A stretch of 64,000 nt of DNA from Streptococcus uberis (lineage in GTDB: Bacteria > Bacillota > Bacilli > Lactobacillales > Streptococcaceae), in assembly GCF_000785785.1 (NCBI RefSeq), contig NZ_JRQN01000006.1, positions 1-64,000 of the forward strand. The letters are read 5' to 3'. Below the pieces are notes generated by a model. It was not told where the DNA came from and did no database searches. It was given only the letters and a program-made list of their open reading frames with translations. This document shows positions 8,647 to 19,483 of this stretch, piece after piece. The stretch's first letter is position 1. Each line of letters starts with the position of its first letter. A program made the position numbers and the translations under genes.

Positions 8647-10161
8647 TTAATAATCTAAATTATCGGCATTCCCTTTAGCATTACCTACAAAATAACCTGT
8701 TTTACAATTAATTGAGAACAAGTAGGTTCCATCAGTTTTAAACATATTATAATAGCCATTACCATTTACAATCGTTACAGGCTCTAAAATATAATTATTG
8801 CCTGAGAAGTAACCACGCGCTTGAGAAGTTGCAACAATTTTTTCAAGTATCCCTGGGTTAAATAGCCATGCGGGATTAGTAGTGTCAGCAATAACAGCAC
8901 TATTATATGGTACACGAGATAAATGACGTTGCAAACCGGGATGATTACTGTAAGGTACTTGCGTACTTGGTGCACCTGTGTTAGTGTTTGCAGCAGAAGC
9001 ATTATTTGCTGTCTCACCCGCAACTTGAGATGTAGCAGCGTTAGCTTCTTGGTCAGCAGCTTTTCTTTCTTCTTCAGCTTTCTGACTAGCAGCGGCTTTT
9101 TCAGCTTCTACTTTTTTACTCAATTGATCACGCCCATCTTTAATGACAGATTGGATCAAAAGATCTAAACTTGGGTTACCGGTATTCGTTAACTCCCCTT
9201 TCAGATCATCAAAGTTAGCAGTTGCTTTAATCGTTGCATCAGCCTTCTTACCATCGTTAATGGCCTCAATTGAGAACTTAGCATTTACCGCTTGAATAGC
9301 TGTTACCTGCTTTTTCAAGGCATCAAACTTCTCTTTAGCCTTGTCATAGTAAGCAGTCCCTTTCAAATCCTTTACAGTTTTTTCCAAATCGCTAAGCTTA
9401 GCAAATGAACTATTTTTCAACTTATCTTTTTTAGAATCTGTAAAGAAAGCATCGTAGGCATCTGTAAAACCTTTATTTTTCTTTTTAGCAATTGCTGCGC
9501 TAGTTGAGGCAGTTTTACTACTTTCAGTTTGCTTACTTGATTGAACAGTCTTATTAGTTGTTGAGGATCCTTTTAGATAGTTTACCCCAAAGAAGACTGC
9601 CAAAAGTAATAAAATAAGTGCAATCAGACTTGCTACAATTTTTTTCGTCTTGCTAGAAGATTTATCAGGCTTCTCATTTTCAGAAAGTAGGCTCCTCTCT
9701 CTGGTCATGGTTGATTCTGACAGAGGTTCAGCTTTGTCTTGTGCTTCAATTGATTTTGAGTCCAAGGCCTCAGCTAATAGACTTGCGTCAGCTATTGCTG
9801 CTGATGTTGCATCAGCAGCAACTGTTTTTTCATCAAACAGACTTTCTGATAGAAGAGTCTGACTGGTTACATTCTCCTCCTCTGATTTAGCCAATTCTTC
9901 ACGTTGCTTTTTAATAAAGTTATCCAAGGTAGCAGTGTCTAAAGTTTCTAAATCTGAATACTTGGTATCAAATTTTTGAGATGCGACTTCTTCTCTATGC
10001 TGCTTAATATACTTATCAAGAATATTATCTTCTTCAGTCACACCAGCTTTTAGCTCTGAATCTTTTCGAACAGCTTCGCCAATAGTCATATGTTTAGCTC
10101 GATCCATGTCGAGAGCTTGTCCCTCTTGATTCATTTCGAGATCTTTATTTTCTTCTGGCAC
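8647..10161 (-). CDS. mapZ: MapZ (LocZ), mid-cell anchored division-site protein
   Basis: Positions the FtsZ ring in streptococci by binding FtsZ inside and peptidoglycan outside. The 504-residue product has a long acidic cytoplasmic region (1-172) with the conserved N-terminal segment and repeated KYIKQHREE / NFIKKQREE motifs. A single membrane helix follows (about 175-196). The extracellular part (197-504) is helical and Lys/Ala-rich at first, then has a Ser/Asn/Thr-rich linker and a compact C-terminal domain from about residue 405. Threonines at 73-78 lie where the kinase StkP phosphorylates the pneumococcal protein. The start is GTG with AGAGAGG upstream, four bases after the methyltransferase stop. 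Neighbours gpsB and rnpB match the pneumococcal locus. Confidence 0.93.
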   Translation of the reverse strand: MPEENKDLEMNQEGQALDMDRAKHMTIGEAVRKDSELKAGVTEEDNILDKYIKQHREEVASQKFDTKYSDLETLDTATLDNFIKKQREELAKSEEENVTSQTLLSESLFDEKTVAADATSAAIADASLLAEALDSKSIEAQDKAEPLSESTMTRERSLLSENEKPDKSSSKTKKIVASLIALILLLLAVFFGVNYLKGSSTTNKTVQSSKQTESSKTASTSAAIAKKKNKGFTDAYDAFFTDSKKDKLKNSSFAKLSDLEKTVKDLKGTAYYDKAKEKFDALKKQVTAIQAVNAKFSIEAINDGKKADATIKATANFDDLKGELTNTGNPSLDLLIQSVIKDGRDQLSKKVEAEKAAASQKAEEERKAADQEANAATSQVAGETANNASAANTNTGAPSTQVPYSNHPGLQRHLSRVPYNSAVIADTTNPAWLFNPGILEKIVATSQARGYFSGNNYILEPVTIVNGNGYYNMFKTDGTYLFSINCKTGYFVGNAKGNADNLDY

Positions 10162-10165
10162 GTTA

Positions 10166-11324
10166 TTACCTCTCTGTAAGATTTCTCTTCACACGTTCTC
10201 CGTAAAATTGATAGAGATCAACTTTCAAAGTTCCGTTGTAAAGTTTTCGTTTTTTATCTGCTTGTCGCCCAAATTTCTTTTCAAAATTTTCATCACTTGT
10301 CAAAATAAATTGACTCCACGTTTTAAGTGGTGCAAAGGATTGACCCATTTCATTATACAAAATGTCAACAGCTTTGTCATCCAGTAATCGTTCACCATAA
10401 GGGGGATTGGAGATTATGACACCATTAACCTTATCTGTTTTCAAATCTTGTAAACGCATTTGTTTAAAGGTAATAACATCAGCTAAACCAGCTTCTTGAG
10501 CATTTTCTTTTGCAATATCAATCATCCGAGCATCAATATCAAATCCTGAAATATCTAAATCAGCATCGTAATTTGCTTTTAAATCTGCTTCATTTCGGAC
10601 TTTTTCAACCAAGTCTTTATCGACCCAATTCCACTCTTCAAATGCAAATGAACGATTAAAACCAGGAGCTATATTCATCCCAATGAGTGCTGCTTCAATG
10701 CAAAAAGTTCCAGAACCACATGTTGGATCAATCAAAGGTTTGTCAGGATACCAATTTGTTAAGGCCATGATGGCAGCTGCCATATTTTCTTTGATTGGTG
10801 CGCCACCTTTTTGACTACGGTATCCACGTTTAAATAAACTTGTACCTGTCGTATCAATCATAATTGTGGCTACATCTTTTAAAAGTGATACCTCTAATTT
10901 GAATTCTGCACCAATTTCTTGTAAGGGTACCCCTTCCGGACGATGGTAGTATTTCTGAAGTTTTTTTACGACTGCTTTTTTGGTAATTGCTTGAACACTG
11001 GGTTCATTATGTAATTTTGATTTGACACATTTCGCCTTTGCTATTGGAAATTTAGCTCCTAAGGGAATATAATTTTCCCAATCTAAATTGGTAACTCCTT
11101 GGAATAATTCTTCAAATGTCCTAGCTGGGAACTGACCAACTATAATTTTGATTCTGTCGGCGGCCCGCAACCATAAATTTGTCGTTATAATAGCCTCAAC
11201 ATCACCTTCAAAATAGACTTCCCATTTTCTACTTACAATCAAAACCAAGGTTCTTTATTTCTTTACCAACTACAGATTCAAGACCTGCAGCAACTGTTGC
11301 AACCAGTTTAAAATTTTCTTTCAT
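10166..11324 (-). pseudogene. RlmL/YpsC-type THUMP RNA methyltransferase, frameshifted near the N-terminus
   Basis: The main frame (from about 11248) carries a THUMP RNA-binding region and an SAM-dependent methyltransferase domain. The domain has DPTCGSGTFCIEAALIG and the catalytic NPPYGERL motif typical of N2-guanine RNA methyltransferases. Upstream, from the ATG at 11324, another frame gives MKENFKLVATVAAGLESVVGK...NLGFDCK, the expected N-terminus. The two are joined if one base is added in AAGTAG near 11245 and one in GGGAAGTC near 11225, so two bases seem missing. Full length would be about 385 residues. It is immediately upstream of mapZ, as in other streptococci. It is likely intact in the organism and mis-sequenced here. 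Confidence 0.82.
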
Positions 11325-11352
11325 TTTAAAATTCTTTCTTTTAATTAAATAA

Positions 11353-11374
11353 AAGCTAGCATGTGCTAGCTTAC
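11353..11374 (-). terminator. Terminator of rnpB
   Basis: The perfect stem AAGCTAGC / GCTAGCTT has a four-base loop. On the minus strand it follows the RNase P RNA and is trailed by TTTT. Confidence 0.8.
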
Positions 11375-11380
11375 CCTATT

Positions 11381-11760
11381 ATGCAATTTTCTATAAGCCA
11401 TGTTTTGTTCCAGAAGTGACTAGGTATCACTTCCTTCGATAATCATCTGTCTACCGTTATAACAGTCAGAATAGCTCGTTCTTGATTCCAATCTATTCCA
11501 TGCCCCGACCAAAGTTTGGGTTGCTAGCTTGAGGGGTTTACCGCGTTCCATTTTTTACGTTTCCATAAAAACTACGTCACTGTGGCACTTTCAGAAATAC
11601 TAAAGCATATCTAAGACTTAGCCCGTTCTTCCGCCGTAATGTATTTCTACATCCCTAGCTTATTTTTTCGCCTAGCACAAACACTACCGGCATCACAGCC
11701 GGTGCTAGCATGGACTTTCCTCATAGTATTAAAATACTACGCGATTATCCAAAAATTGCA
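11381..11760 (-). ncRNA. rnpB: RNase P RNA, type B
   Basis: The catalytic RNA that matures tRNA 5' ends. On the minus strand the ends pair as helix P1 (TGCAATTTTT with AAAATTGCA). The conserved core is visible: GAGGAAAGTCCATGCTAGCA near the 5' end and ACGGTAGACAGATGATTATC toward the 3' end. GGCTTATAG comes just before the 3' P1 strand. The length (about 380) and motifs match the Bacillus/Streptococcus type B class. It lies between gpsB and the methyltransferase, as in pneumococcus. The exact ends are approximate. Confidence 0.95.
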
Positions 11761-11770
11761 CATTAGCTGA

Positions 11771-12094
11771 TTACTCTATAATCTGTTTGCCAAAAACTTC
11801 TTTTTCAAGTCTACTAATGCGTTTTAATATATCAAAATTAGTTGCAGTTTGAGCAACTCTCGTCGGTTGAACAGGAACTTGACGCTGTTCATGACTATTG
11901 TTTCTAGCCTGATGACCTTCTCTTTTCAAGCGTTCAATTTCTGATTTTAAGGCTTCAATTTCAGCAATATAAGTTTCATAATCTTTAATAACATTATCTA
12001 AAAACTCATCTACTTCTTTTTTATCAAAGCCACGCATACTAGTTTTAAATTCTTGCTCAAAAATGTCCTTAGGACTATAAATAATACTTGTCAT
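11771..12094 (-). CDS. gpsB: GpsB, division and peptidoglycan-synthesis coordinator
   Basis: 107 residues of the DivIVA/GpsB family. The N-terminal lipid/PBP-binding domain ([20 protein letters not shown] and [16 protein letters not shown]) is followed by a coiled coil (about 38-60), a short variable linker (about 61-82) and a C-terminal trimerisation helix ([18 protein letters not shown]). In streptococci it links septal and peripheral wall synthesis and supports StkP signalling to MapZ and other partners. It is intact, with rnpB directly downstream. Confidence 0.95.
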   Translation of the reverse strand: MTSIIYSPKDIFEQEFKTSMRGFDKKEVDEFLDNVIKDYETYIAEIEALKSEIERLKREGHQARNNSHEQRQVPVQPTRVAQTATNFDILKRISRLEKEVFGKQIIE

Positions 12095-12216
12095 TCTATA
12101 CTCTCCGACCGGTCTTTCTTCTATAATATCAACATAGTGATATCAATACTAATCATACAGAAAAACAAAATAAAAAGCAAGTATTAAACTAACTAAATAA
12201 AAGATAAAAACGGTTT

Positions 12217-12732
12217 CTAATCCTCTATTAACTCATTAAGACGGTCAAATGTTAGTAAATTGACGAAATAGTTTGGTCTATCTTTCAAAAAATTGACTAA
12301 ATACTTCAAATTTGTGACATTTTCTTCATCATAAAACAGAAAAGCCTGATCTGTGTTATCAGCTAAGAACTGATTGTATTGTTTAAATTGTTCTGGATTC
12401 TTATATGATGGAAAACAATATTTAACAAAATTAACTTGATTAAATCTTACTAATTTTTCTTGATTTGTATCATTCCAACTTTTGCCATGATCTTCAAAAA
12501 TAAAAATTGTTGCAAGATTTATCGGGTAATCGCTTTTAAGCTCGTTACAAACTTCAAGAACCCAAAATTCAAAACCAAGATTTCCGGTAAAAATAAACCA
12601 ATCAACGCCATCTTCAATATAAGCAATAATATCTTTTTTTATAGCTTTTTTGATCAAAGGAATTCGTTTGTCTTTATCTTGAAAAATGCCTAGGTCTGAT
12701 GCTCGATAGCCACTAATTAGAATTGCAGTCAT
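12217..12732 (-). CDS. ypsA: YpsA-like SLOG-domain protein (DUF1273)
   Basis: 171 residues. The opening [16 protein letters not shown] and the [18 protein letters not shown] segment are characteristic of the DUF1273/YpsA family, which has a Rossmann-like SLOG fold thought to bind a nucleotide-derived ligand. In B. subtilis and S. aureus, YpsA affects cell division. It is encoded just upstream of gpsB, which fits. The gene is complete and divergent from recU. The molecular activity is not established. Confidence 0.85.
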   Translation of the reverse strand: MTAILISGYRASDLGIFQDKDKRIPLIKKAIKKDIIAYIEDGVDWFIFTGNLGFEFWVLEVCNELKSDYPINLATIFIFEDHGKSWNDTNQEKLVRFNQVNFVKYCFPSYKNPEQFKQYNQFLADNTDQAFLFYDEENVTNLKYLVNFLKDRPNYFVNLLTFDRLNELIED

Positions 12733-12810
12733 TTTATGTTAACCTTTCCGAAATTATGATATAATAAGAATGCTTAAATTTCTCATTAAGTCAATGAAGA
12801 TAGGAGAACT

Positions 12811-13434
12811 ATGGTTAACTACCCTCATCATCTTATACGGAAAAATGCAAGCCCTGTTCAAACAACAAAAAAAGAGTCCAAAATTGATTTTGCAAATCGA
12901 GGAATGACATTTGAAGCAGCAATCAATGCGACAAATGATTATTACCTTTCTAGACATCTTGCTGTTATCCATAAAAAACCAACACCTATACAAATTGTAA
13001 AAGTCGACTATCCACAAAGAAGTCGAGCAAAAATTGTAGAAGCCTATTTTAGACAAGCTTCTACAACAGATTACTCTGGTGTTTATAAAGGGTACTATAT
13101 AGATTTTGAAGCCAAAGAAACACGGCAAAAAACTGCTATGCCAATGAAAAATTTTCATGCGCATCAGATTGAGCACATGGCTTCGGTTATAGAACAAAAG
13201 GGAATTTGCTTTGTCCTTTTACACTTTTCAACCCTGAAAGAAACTTATTATCTGCCAGCTGAAAAATTGATTGCTTTTTATCAAATCGATAAAGGGAATA
13301 AATCAATGCCACTTGATTATATCAAAAAAAACAGCTTCCCGATAATAATTGGAGCTTTTCCACAAGTTCCTTACTTAGAAATTATAGAAGAAAATTTTAT
13401 AGGCGGTGATTACAATCAAAAATCCAACAGTTAA
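12811..13434 (+). CDS. recU: Holliday junction resolvase RecU
   Basis: 207 residues, normal for RecU. It cuts four-way DNA junctions during recombination and chromosome segregation. The nuclease core contains the PD-(D/E)xK-like DFEAKET at 98-104, preceded by conserved residues of the FEAAIN and [16 protein letters not shown] segments. The N-terminal strand [11 protein letters not shown] is the usual start, with AGGAG upstream. Its 3' end overlaps the start of pbp1A by 29 bases, the classic RecU-PBP1 pairing in Firmicutes. Confidence 0.94.
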   Translation: MVNYPHHLIRKNASPVQTTKKESKIDFANRGMTFEAAINATNDYYLSRHLAVIHKKPTPIQIVKVDYPQRSRAKIVEAYFRQASTTDYSGVYKGYYIDFEAKETRQKTAMPMKNFHAHQIEHMASVIEQKGICFVLLHFSTLKETYYLPAEKLIAFYQIDKGNKSMPLDYIKKNSFPIIIGAFPQVPYLEIIEENFIGGDYNQKSNS

Positions 13435-15626
13435 AAAAGTACTAAAATATGCACTCGCAGGAATTCTTAGTATCATTATTATTTCAATCCTTTTTGGTGG
13501 TCTTTTATTTGCATTCTACGTGAGCACAGCTCCAAAGCTTTCTGAAGCATCTCTAAAATCAACGAACTCCAGTTTGGTTTATGATGCCAACAATAAACTA
13601 ATAGCTGATTTAGGCTCTGAGAAACGTGAAAATGTAACTGCAGACAGTATTCCTTTAAATTTAGTAAATGCTATTACCTCAATTGAAGATAAACGATTCT
13701 TTAATCATAGAGGTGTTGACCTTTATCGTATCTTAGGTGCTGCATTCCACAACTTAACTAGTTCTAGTACTCAAGGTGGCTCAACTCTTGACCAACAACT
13801 TATTAAACTGGCATATTTTTCAACTAAAGAATCTGACCAAACCTTAAAAAGGAAAGCTCAGGAAGTTTGGTTAGCTCTAAAGATGGAGCGAAAATATACC
13901 AAGCAAGAAATTCTGACGTTCTACATTAATAAAGTTTATATGGGAAATGGTAACTATGGCATGTTAACTGCCTCTAAGGCATACTATGGAAAAGACTTAA
14001 AAGATTTATCTTATGCACAATTAGCGCTGCTTGCAGGGATTCCGCAAGCTCCAAATCAGTATGATCCCTATATAAACCCACAAGCAGCAACAACTCGTCG
14101 TAATGTCGTTTTACAACAAATGTATTCTGAAAAGAATTTAACTAAGGCTGAATACGACAAAGCGATTAAAACGCCTGTTAACGATGGGTTACAAGCCTTA
14201 AAGCAAACCTCTAGTTATCCTAAATATATGGATAATTATCTAAAACAAGTCATTAATCAAGTAAATTCTGAAACCAACAAAGATATTTTCACATCTGGTT
14301 TAAAAGTCTATACTAACATCATCCCTGAAGCTCAAAAACGTCTTTATGATATCTATAATACCGAAGACTTCGTTTATTACCCAGACGATCAATTCCAAGT
14401 TGCTTCCACAGTTGTTGATGTAACAAATGGTCATGTTATTGCCCAATTGGGTGGTAGAAAACAAGACACAAACGTTTCATTCGGTACCAACCAGGCTGTC
14501 CTTACTGACAGGGACTGGGGATCAACAATGAAACCAATTTCCGACTATGGTCCTGCCATTGAGTCTGGTGCATACAATTCAACAGCACAGTCTACAAATG
14601 ATTCTATTTACTTCTGGCCAGGAACACAGACCCAGCTATATAACTGGGATCGTCGTTATAATGCTGGATGACCATCCAAACCGCCATTCAACAATCTCGT
14701 AACGTACCAGCCGTCAGAGCACTTGAAGCTGCTGGCTTAGAAACTGCTAAATCTTTCCTTAACGATTTAGGAATTGATTATCCAGAAATGAACTATTCTA
14801 ATGCGATTTCAAGTAATAATAGTGGGTCAGGTGACAAATATGGTGCAAGTAGTGAAAAAATGGCGATGGCCTATGCTGCCTTTGCAAATGGTGGAACCTA
14901 CTATAAACCACAATATGTTAATAAAATTGAATTTAGTGATGGTACTAAAAAGATCATAGAAAACAAAGGTAAGCGTGCAATGAAAGAAACCACTGCTTAC
15001 ATGATGACAGATATGATGAAAACAGTTTTAACTTATGGTACTGGGGTTGATGCCCAAATTCCTGGAGTTGTTCAAGCTGGTAAAACTGGTACATCAAACT
15101 ATACCGATGAAGAATTAGCTAAAATTGAAGCTGAAACTGGTCTTTACCCTGACTATGTTGGTACTATGGCACCCGATGAAACTTCGTTGGTTATACCAAT
15201 AAATATGCTATGGCGGTTTGGACTGGTTATAGAAATCGTTTAACTCCGGTATATGGCAATGGCTTAAAAGTCGCTACAAGTGTCTACCGAAATATGATGT
15301 CTTATGTCACTGACGGCTATAGTGAAGACTGGTTAATGCCAACTGGACTTTACCGAAGTGGTGGTTTCCTCTATTTAAGTGGAACATATACAAGCAATAG
15401 CAACTATGGTAGCTCAGTTTATAACAACATCTACGGCAACTCTAGTAGCTCACAGTCTAATTCAGCTACTAATGATTCAAGTAGCACACCTTCATCAGCT
15501 CCTTCAAACTCCAATTCAACTAATAGTTCGGGAGCAAATTCAGGAAATACACCACCAGGAAATAATAATTCAAATGGGGCAACTCCTGGCAACGGAAATG
15601 GTAATGGTGTTAATAATTCAAATTAG
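13406..15626 (+). pseudogene. pbp1A: Penicillin-binding protein 1A, two frameshifts
   Basis: Bifunctional class A PBP: glycosyltransferase plus transpeptidase. From the GTG inside the end of recU it has a short cytoplasmic tail and a membrane helix (about 12-35). A GT51 domain ([38 protein letters not shown]) and a transpeptidase domain with GSTMKP and KTGTSNYT follow, then a Ser/Asn/Gly/Pro-rich tail. Three frames must be joined. One G is missing near 14665 ([17 protein letters not shown]) and one A near 15180 ([21 protein letters not shown]). Full length would be about 740 residues. Both breaks fit single-base deletions in short runs, so an intact gene in the organism is likely. Confidence 0.9.
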
Positions 15627-15633
15627 TAACCAT

Positions 15634-15660
15634 AAAAAAACGGAATTTCGTTTTTTTTTT
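15634..15660. terminator. Bidirectional terminator between pbp1A and pepC
   Basis: AAAAAAACG pairs with CGTTTTTTT around a GAATTT loop. It serves pbp1A on the plus strand and the converging pepC on the minus strand. Confidence 0.75.
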
Positions 15661-16993
15661 ATTTTGCTAAAGCTCCCATTGGATCCCATGGAGCTAATAC
15701 TTGTGCCCGGCCTTCATAAGCGTTTAGTTCTTCTTCTGAAAGTAATTCTTTTCTTACAACAATTTGGTAAGTATAGTCATCCATCCAAGCATCCGAGGCA
15801 ACAAAATACCCCTTTTTACCTACTTTTTCACCCCAAGAATTTTCAACTTTCCATTTCAACGGAGCCCCATATTGGTCTAAATCAACACCTGTTAGAACCA
15901 TAGCATGCGTCATTAAACTTTCACTATAATCCAATCGTCCAGCTTTATCTTGACTTAATAAGATATCCATACTCGAAGTGAAATCATATGTATTTGTTGC
16001 TAGAATACCTTTTTTACGATCTGATACTTGACCAACATCGGAACCAAACCAGACAGTCTCACCATTCTTTAGTTGTTTAATAGCTAATTCCTTAAATCTA
16101 TTCATTTCAAGGTTTAAATAGCGAACTTCCGGCCCACCAACAACATTTCCAAGCATTTCTACAATATAAGCTTTGCCAAATGGTTTATCACGTGTTGGCG
16201 CATTAATAACAGAAACATAGTCTGATAAATTGATACCAACATATTTCTCGTAAAACGCTTTTGGACTAATTCCTTTTTCTGATTGATAGTGATTATTCTT
16301 ATCTCGGTAAGCAAAATCAAACTGACGAGGGGGCAAACCCAGATTCATAGCTAAAAAGTTAAACACTTCTGCCAATAACTCTTCCTTCTTCGTTTGTAGC
16401 TCACTATTAGTTTGCCCTGCCTCAAACATATCACGTAAAATCTGGGCATTTTGTCTTAACAGCTTGTTTAGAATGCTATTGAGTTCATTACTATTGCTTG
16501 ATGAAACAGATTCAGGATAGACTGATTTAGGAACCACCCCATATTTTTCAAATAATCCTACTACCATATCCCACTGTCCACCATCCTGTTGAGGAACATC
16601 CAAAAGGAATTTAACCTTGCGACTCGATAATTGCTGATCTGCTGTTGCAATGACTTGTTCCATAAACCAGTTTGATTTTTCATATTTATCCCAAAAAAAA
16701 GTGTGAGCCTGCGATAATTCAAAATCTTCTAATTGATAGTCAGAAATTAATTTGTGTCGAAATGTATTTAAAGCTGCAAACATCCAACAACGGCCCGATG
16801 ATTTTTGATTGGTTACTTTATCCTTTGTTAAATCAACTGAAAAGGTAAAGTCATTTTCAATTTCGCTTTGTCTAGTCTCTAAAGAGTGTAATAAACCATT
16901 ATGGGTTACCGCATTTTCTATTGCTGAAAATTTTGCATTTGCCTCATATTGTTCATATAATTTTTCGGTAAAACTTTCGGTTAATTCTGCCAT
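15659..16993 (-). CDS. pepC: Aminopeptidase C (bleomycin hydrolase family)
   Basis: Cytoplasmic cysteine aminopeptidase of the C1B family that removes N-terminal residues from peptides. The active-site cysteine lies in SSGRCWMFAALN, with histidine and asparagine in SLMTHAMVLTGV and KVENSWGE. About 444 residues, normal size. The frame extends four codons upstream to 17005, but GGAGG lies between that ATG and the next. The second ATG (MAELTESF) at 16993 is therefore the better start. It is an isolated gene, converging on pbp1A. Confidence 0.94.
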   Translation of the reverse strand: MAELTESFTEKLYEQYEANAKFSAIENAVTHNGLLHSLETRQSEIENDFTFSVDLTKDKVTNQKSSGRCWMFAALNTFRHKLISDYQLEDFELSQAHTFFWDKYEKSNWFMEQVIATADQQLSSRKVKFLLDVPQQDGGQWDMVVGLFEKYGVVPKSVYPESVSSSNSNELNSILNKLLRQNAQILRDMFEAGQTNSELQTKKEELLAEVFNFLAMNLGLPPRQFDFAYRDKNNHYQSEKGISPKAFYEKYVGINLSDYVSVINAPTRDKPFGKAYIVEMLGNVVGGPEVRYLNLEMNRFKELAIKQLKNGETVWFGSDVGQVSDRKKGILATNTYDFTSSMDILLSQDKAGRLDYSESLMTHAMVLTGVDLDQYGAPLKWKVENSWGEKVGKKGYFVASDAWMDDYTYQIVVRKELLSEEELNAYEGRAQVLAPWDPMGALAK

Positions 16994-17053
16994 AATATCC
17001 TCCATTTCTTTATCACTCTTCTATTATATGACTTATTCATTTTTCTTCAACAT

Positions 17054-17079
17054 AAAAAGTTAGGTTTCCCTAACTTTTT
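17054..17079 (-). terminator. Terminator of nadE
   Basis: A perfect 11-base stem (AAAAAGTTAGG / CCTAACTTTTT, loop TTTC) lies just past the nadE stop, with flanking T/A runs. Confidence 0.8.
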
Positions 17080-17084
17080 TATCT

Positions 17085-17909
17085 TTATTTCCAAAAATCA
17101 TCAAAAATAGTAATTGGTAAATGTCTTTTATGTTTGCCCTTGTTCCACCAAGCCTCAATTTTTTCTTGAGACGCTTTACTAATTTGTTTTCCTTCTAAAT
17201 AGTCATCTATTTCATCATAAGTCACACCTAATGCTACTTCGTCAGCAATTCCTGGTTTATTTTCTTCCAAATCAGCAGTCGGTACTTTTTCATAAAGGGA
17301 TTTATTCGCTCCAAGCTCTTTAAGCAATTCTCTTCCCTGACGTTTATTTAATCGAAATAAAGGTAAGATATCTGCTCCGCCATCTCCAAACTTAGTAAAG
17401 AATGCTGTGACGTTTTCTGCAGCATGGTCTGTGCCAATCACTGCTCCACTTGTTTGTCCTGCTATGGCATACTGGGTAATCATGCGTTGTCTTGCCTTGA
17501 TATTCCCTTTGTTGAAATCTGAAATATCAATACCTGCTTGTGCTAATGCTGCGACTTGAGAATCGACTGCATCCTTAATGTTAACCGTTAATGATTGATC
17601 GGGCTTGATAAAGGCTAAAGCCTTTTGAGCATCTGATTCGTCAGATTGTACACCGTAAGGTAGACGAACTGCGATGAATTGATAAGAGTCATCATTTTTC
17701 TCAGCTCTTAATTCAGAAATCGCTAGTTGAGCCAAACGACCAGCTAGTGACGAATCCTGACCTCCTGAAATTCCCAATACCATGGTTTTTAAAAAAGGGT
17801 GTTTTTGCATATAAGCTTTTAAAAAATCTACAGATTTCCTAATCTCTTCTAAGGGAACAATTGATGGTTTTACGCCTAATACCTTTATAATTTCAGTTTG
17901 TAATGTCAT
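17085..17909 (-). CDS. nadE: NH3-dependent NAD+ synthetase
   Basis: 274 residues. It converts nicotinic acid adenine dinucleotide to NAD using ammonia and ATP. The PP-loop motif [10 protein letters not shown] is at 45-53. Later conserved segments include [21 protein letters not shown] and [17 protein letters not shown]. There is no glutaminase domain, so this is the ammonia-dependent form. It starts one base after the pncB stop, so the two salvage steps are co-transcribed. Confidence 0.96.
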   Translation of the reverse strand: MTLQTEIIKVLGVKPSIVPLEEIRKSVDFLKAYMQKHPFLKTMVLGISGGQDSSLAGRLAQLAISELRAEKNDDSYQFIAVRLPYGVQSDESDAQKALAFIKPDQSLTVNIKDAVDSQVAALAQAGIDISDFNKGNIKARQRMITQYAIAGQTSGAVIGTDHAAENVTAFFTKFGDGGADILPLFRLNKRQGRELLKELGANKSLYEKVPTADLEENKPGIADEVALGVTYDEIDDYLEGKQISKASQEKIEAWWNKGKHKRHLPITIFDDFWK

Positions 17910-17910
17910 T

Positions 17911-19365
17911 TTAAATCACCTGTCTCAAAGTTTCTTTTCGAATTTTATCAATAAGAGCCATTTTATTTTCCCAAACATCACGGGCCAAGTCAACTGGGTA
18001 ATCCTGAGGGTTCAGGATACGTTTGTACTCATCCCATAAATTATCAAATTCACCACGGGCATAATTTTGAATATCCTGAAGACTCGGTAAGTCATAAACA
18101 CGTTTTCCTTTTACAAAAATATCAACTAAAAGTGGGACTGCATCAAATTCTTTCACTACTTTATTGATATAAGTATAAGTTGGATGGAACATTTCAATTT
18201 CTTCCAATTGATTTACATCACAATCTGAAAATGTGACATAGTCTCCTTCAGATTTACCTTTAGCCCGACTTGTGATACGCCAAACTTGTTTTTTACCAGG
18301 AGTTGAAACTTTCTCTGCATTGTTAGAAAGCTTAATTGTATCATGCATTTGACCCTTGTCATCTTCAATCGAAACAATTTTATAAACAGCTCCTAAAGCA
18401 GGCTGATCATATGCCGTAATTAGTTTCGTTCCAACACCCCAAACATCAATTTTAGCTTTTTGCATTTTTAAACTAAGAATCGTTTCTTCATCCAAATCAT
18501 TAGATGCGTAGATTTTAGCCTCAGTAAAACCAGCCTCATCTAACTGCTGACGAACTTTTTTAGATAGATAGGCTAAATCTCCTGAATCCAAGCGAACTCC
18601 TAAGAAATTTATCTCATCACCCAATTCTTTAGCCACTTTAATTGCACTTGGTACACCAACTCGTAACGTATCATAAGTATCTACCAAAAAGACGCAATCT
18701 TTGTGACTTTTAGCATAAGCTTTAAAAGCTTGGTAATCATTTCCATAAGTTTGAACTAAAGCATGAGCATGCGTTCCTGAAACAGGAATATCAAAGAGTT
18801 TTCCAGCTCGCACATTACTTGTAGCATTTGCTCCACCAATAACTGCTGCACGCGTTCCCCAAATAGCTGCATCCATTTCTTGAGCACGTCGTGTCCCAAA
18901 TTCAAGTAATGGCTCATCTTCAATAACTGAACGAATACGCGCTGCTTTAGTAGCAATTAAGGTTTGAAAGTTAACAATATTCAATAAAGCCGTCTCTACA
19001 AGTTGGCACTGGCCAAGAGGCCCCTCAATTTGCACTATAGGTTCATTGGCAAAAACCAAATCACCCTCTTTGGCAGAGCGAACACTTAACTCCAATGTCA
19101 TCTGAGATAAATAATCTAAAAAAGCTTGATTATAGCCTAAATCTTTTAGATAAGCTAAATCTGTCTCTGAAAACGATAAATTCTCAAGATAGTTAACTAT
19201 TCTTTCTAAACCTGCAAAGACAGCATAGCCATTTTCAAAGGGCTCCTTACGAAAATAAACTTCAAAAACTGCATTTTTATTGTGGATGCCCTGCTCAAAA
19301 TAAACCTGCATCATATTTAACTGATATAAATCAGTGTGAAGTGTCAAACTGTCATCTTTATACAT
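17911..19365 (-). CDS. pncB: Nicotinate phosphoribosyltransferase
   Basis: 484 residues. It makes nicotinate mononucleotide from nicotinic acid and PRPP, the entry step of NAD salvage. Signature segments are [13 protein letters not shown] at the N-terminus, [18 protein letters not shown] in the central region and [13 protein letters not shown]. The gene precedes nadE with one base between them, a coherent two-step pathway. A -10-like TATAAT (minus strand, 19395-19400) lies ahead of the start, with an AAAGGAG ribosome site. Streptococci generally need external niacin, so this route is expected to be important. Confidence 0.96.
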   Translation of the reverse strand: MYKDDSLTLHTDLYQLNMMQVYFEQGIHNKNAVFEVYFRKEPFENGYAVFAGLERIVNYLENLSFSETDLAYLKDLGYNQAFLDYLSQMTLELSVRSAKEGDLVFANEPIVQIEGPLGQCQLVETALLNIVNFQTLIATKAARIRSVIEDEPLLEFGTRRAQEMDAAIWGTRAAVIGGANATSNVRAGKLFDIPVSGTHAHALVQTYGNDYQAFKAYAKSHKDCVFLVDTYDTLRVGVPSAIKVAKELGDEINFLGVRLDSGDLAYLSKKVRQQLDEAGFTEAKIYASNDLDEETILSLKMQKAKIDVWGVGTKLITAYDQPALGAVYKIVSIEDDKGQMHDTIKLSNNAEKVSTPGKKQVWRITSRAKGKSEGDYVTFSDCDVNQLEEIEMFHPTYTYINKVVKEFDAVPLLVDIFVKGKRVYDLPSLQDIQNYARGEFDNLWDEYKRILNPQDYPVDLARDVWENKMALIDKIRKETLRQVI

Positions 19366-19459
19366 CGAGGTGACTCCTTTAAATTATTGTTATTATTATA
19401 ACATAATTTTGATTTGCCCAGAGCTGTCATTGATTGCATATCATGCAAAACACAACAAA

Positions 19460-19480
19460 AAGGGATGATTAACATCCCTT
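19460..19480 (-). terminator. Terminator of the amino-acid permease gene
   Basis: AAGGGATG / CATCCCTT with a short loop lies just beyond the permease stop. On the minus strand it is followed by TTTTGTTG. Confidence 0.7.
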
Positions 19481-19483
19481 CTA

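Noticed and set aside
12754..13197. 147-codon frame on the minus strand opposite recU
   Set aside because: It is the mirror of a clear recU gene and its Cys/Phe-rich composition is that of a shadow frame.
15379..15903. 174-codon frame over the end of pbp1A
   Set aside because: It is a shifted reading of the Ser/Asn-rich tail of PBP1A running through the terminator into antisense pepC.
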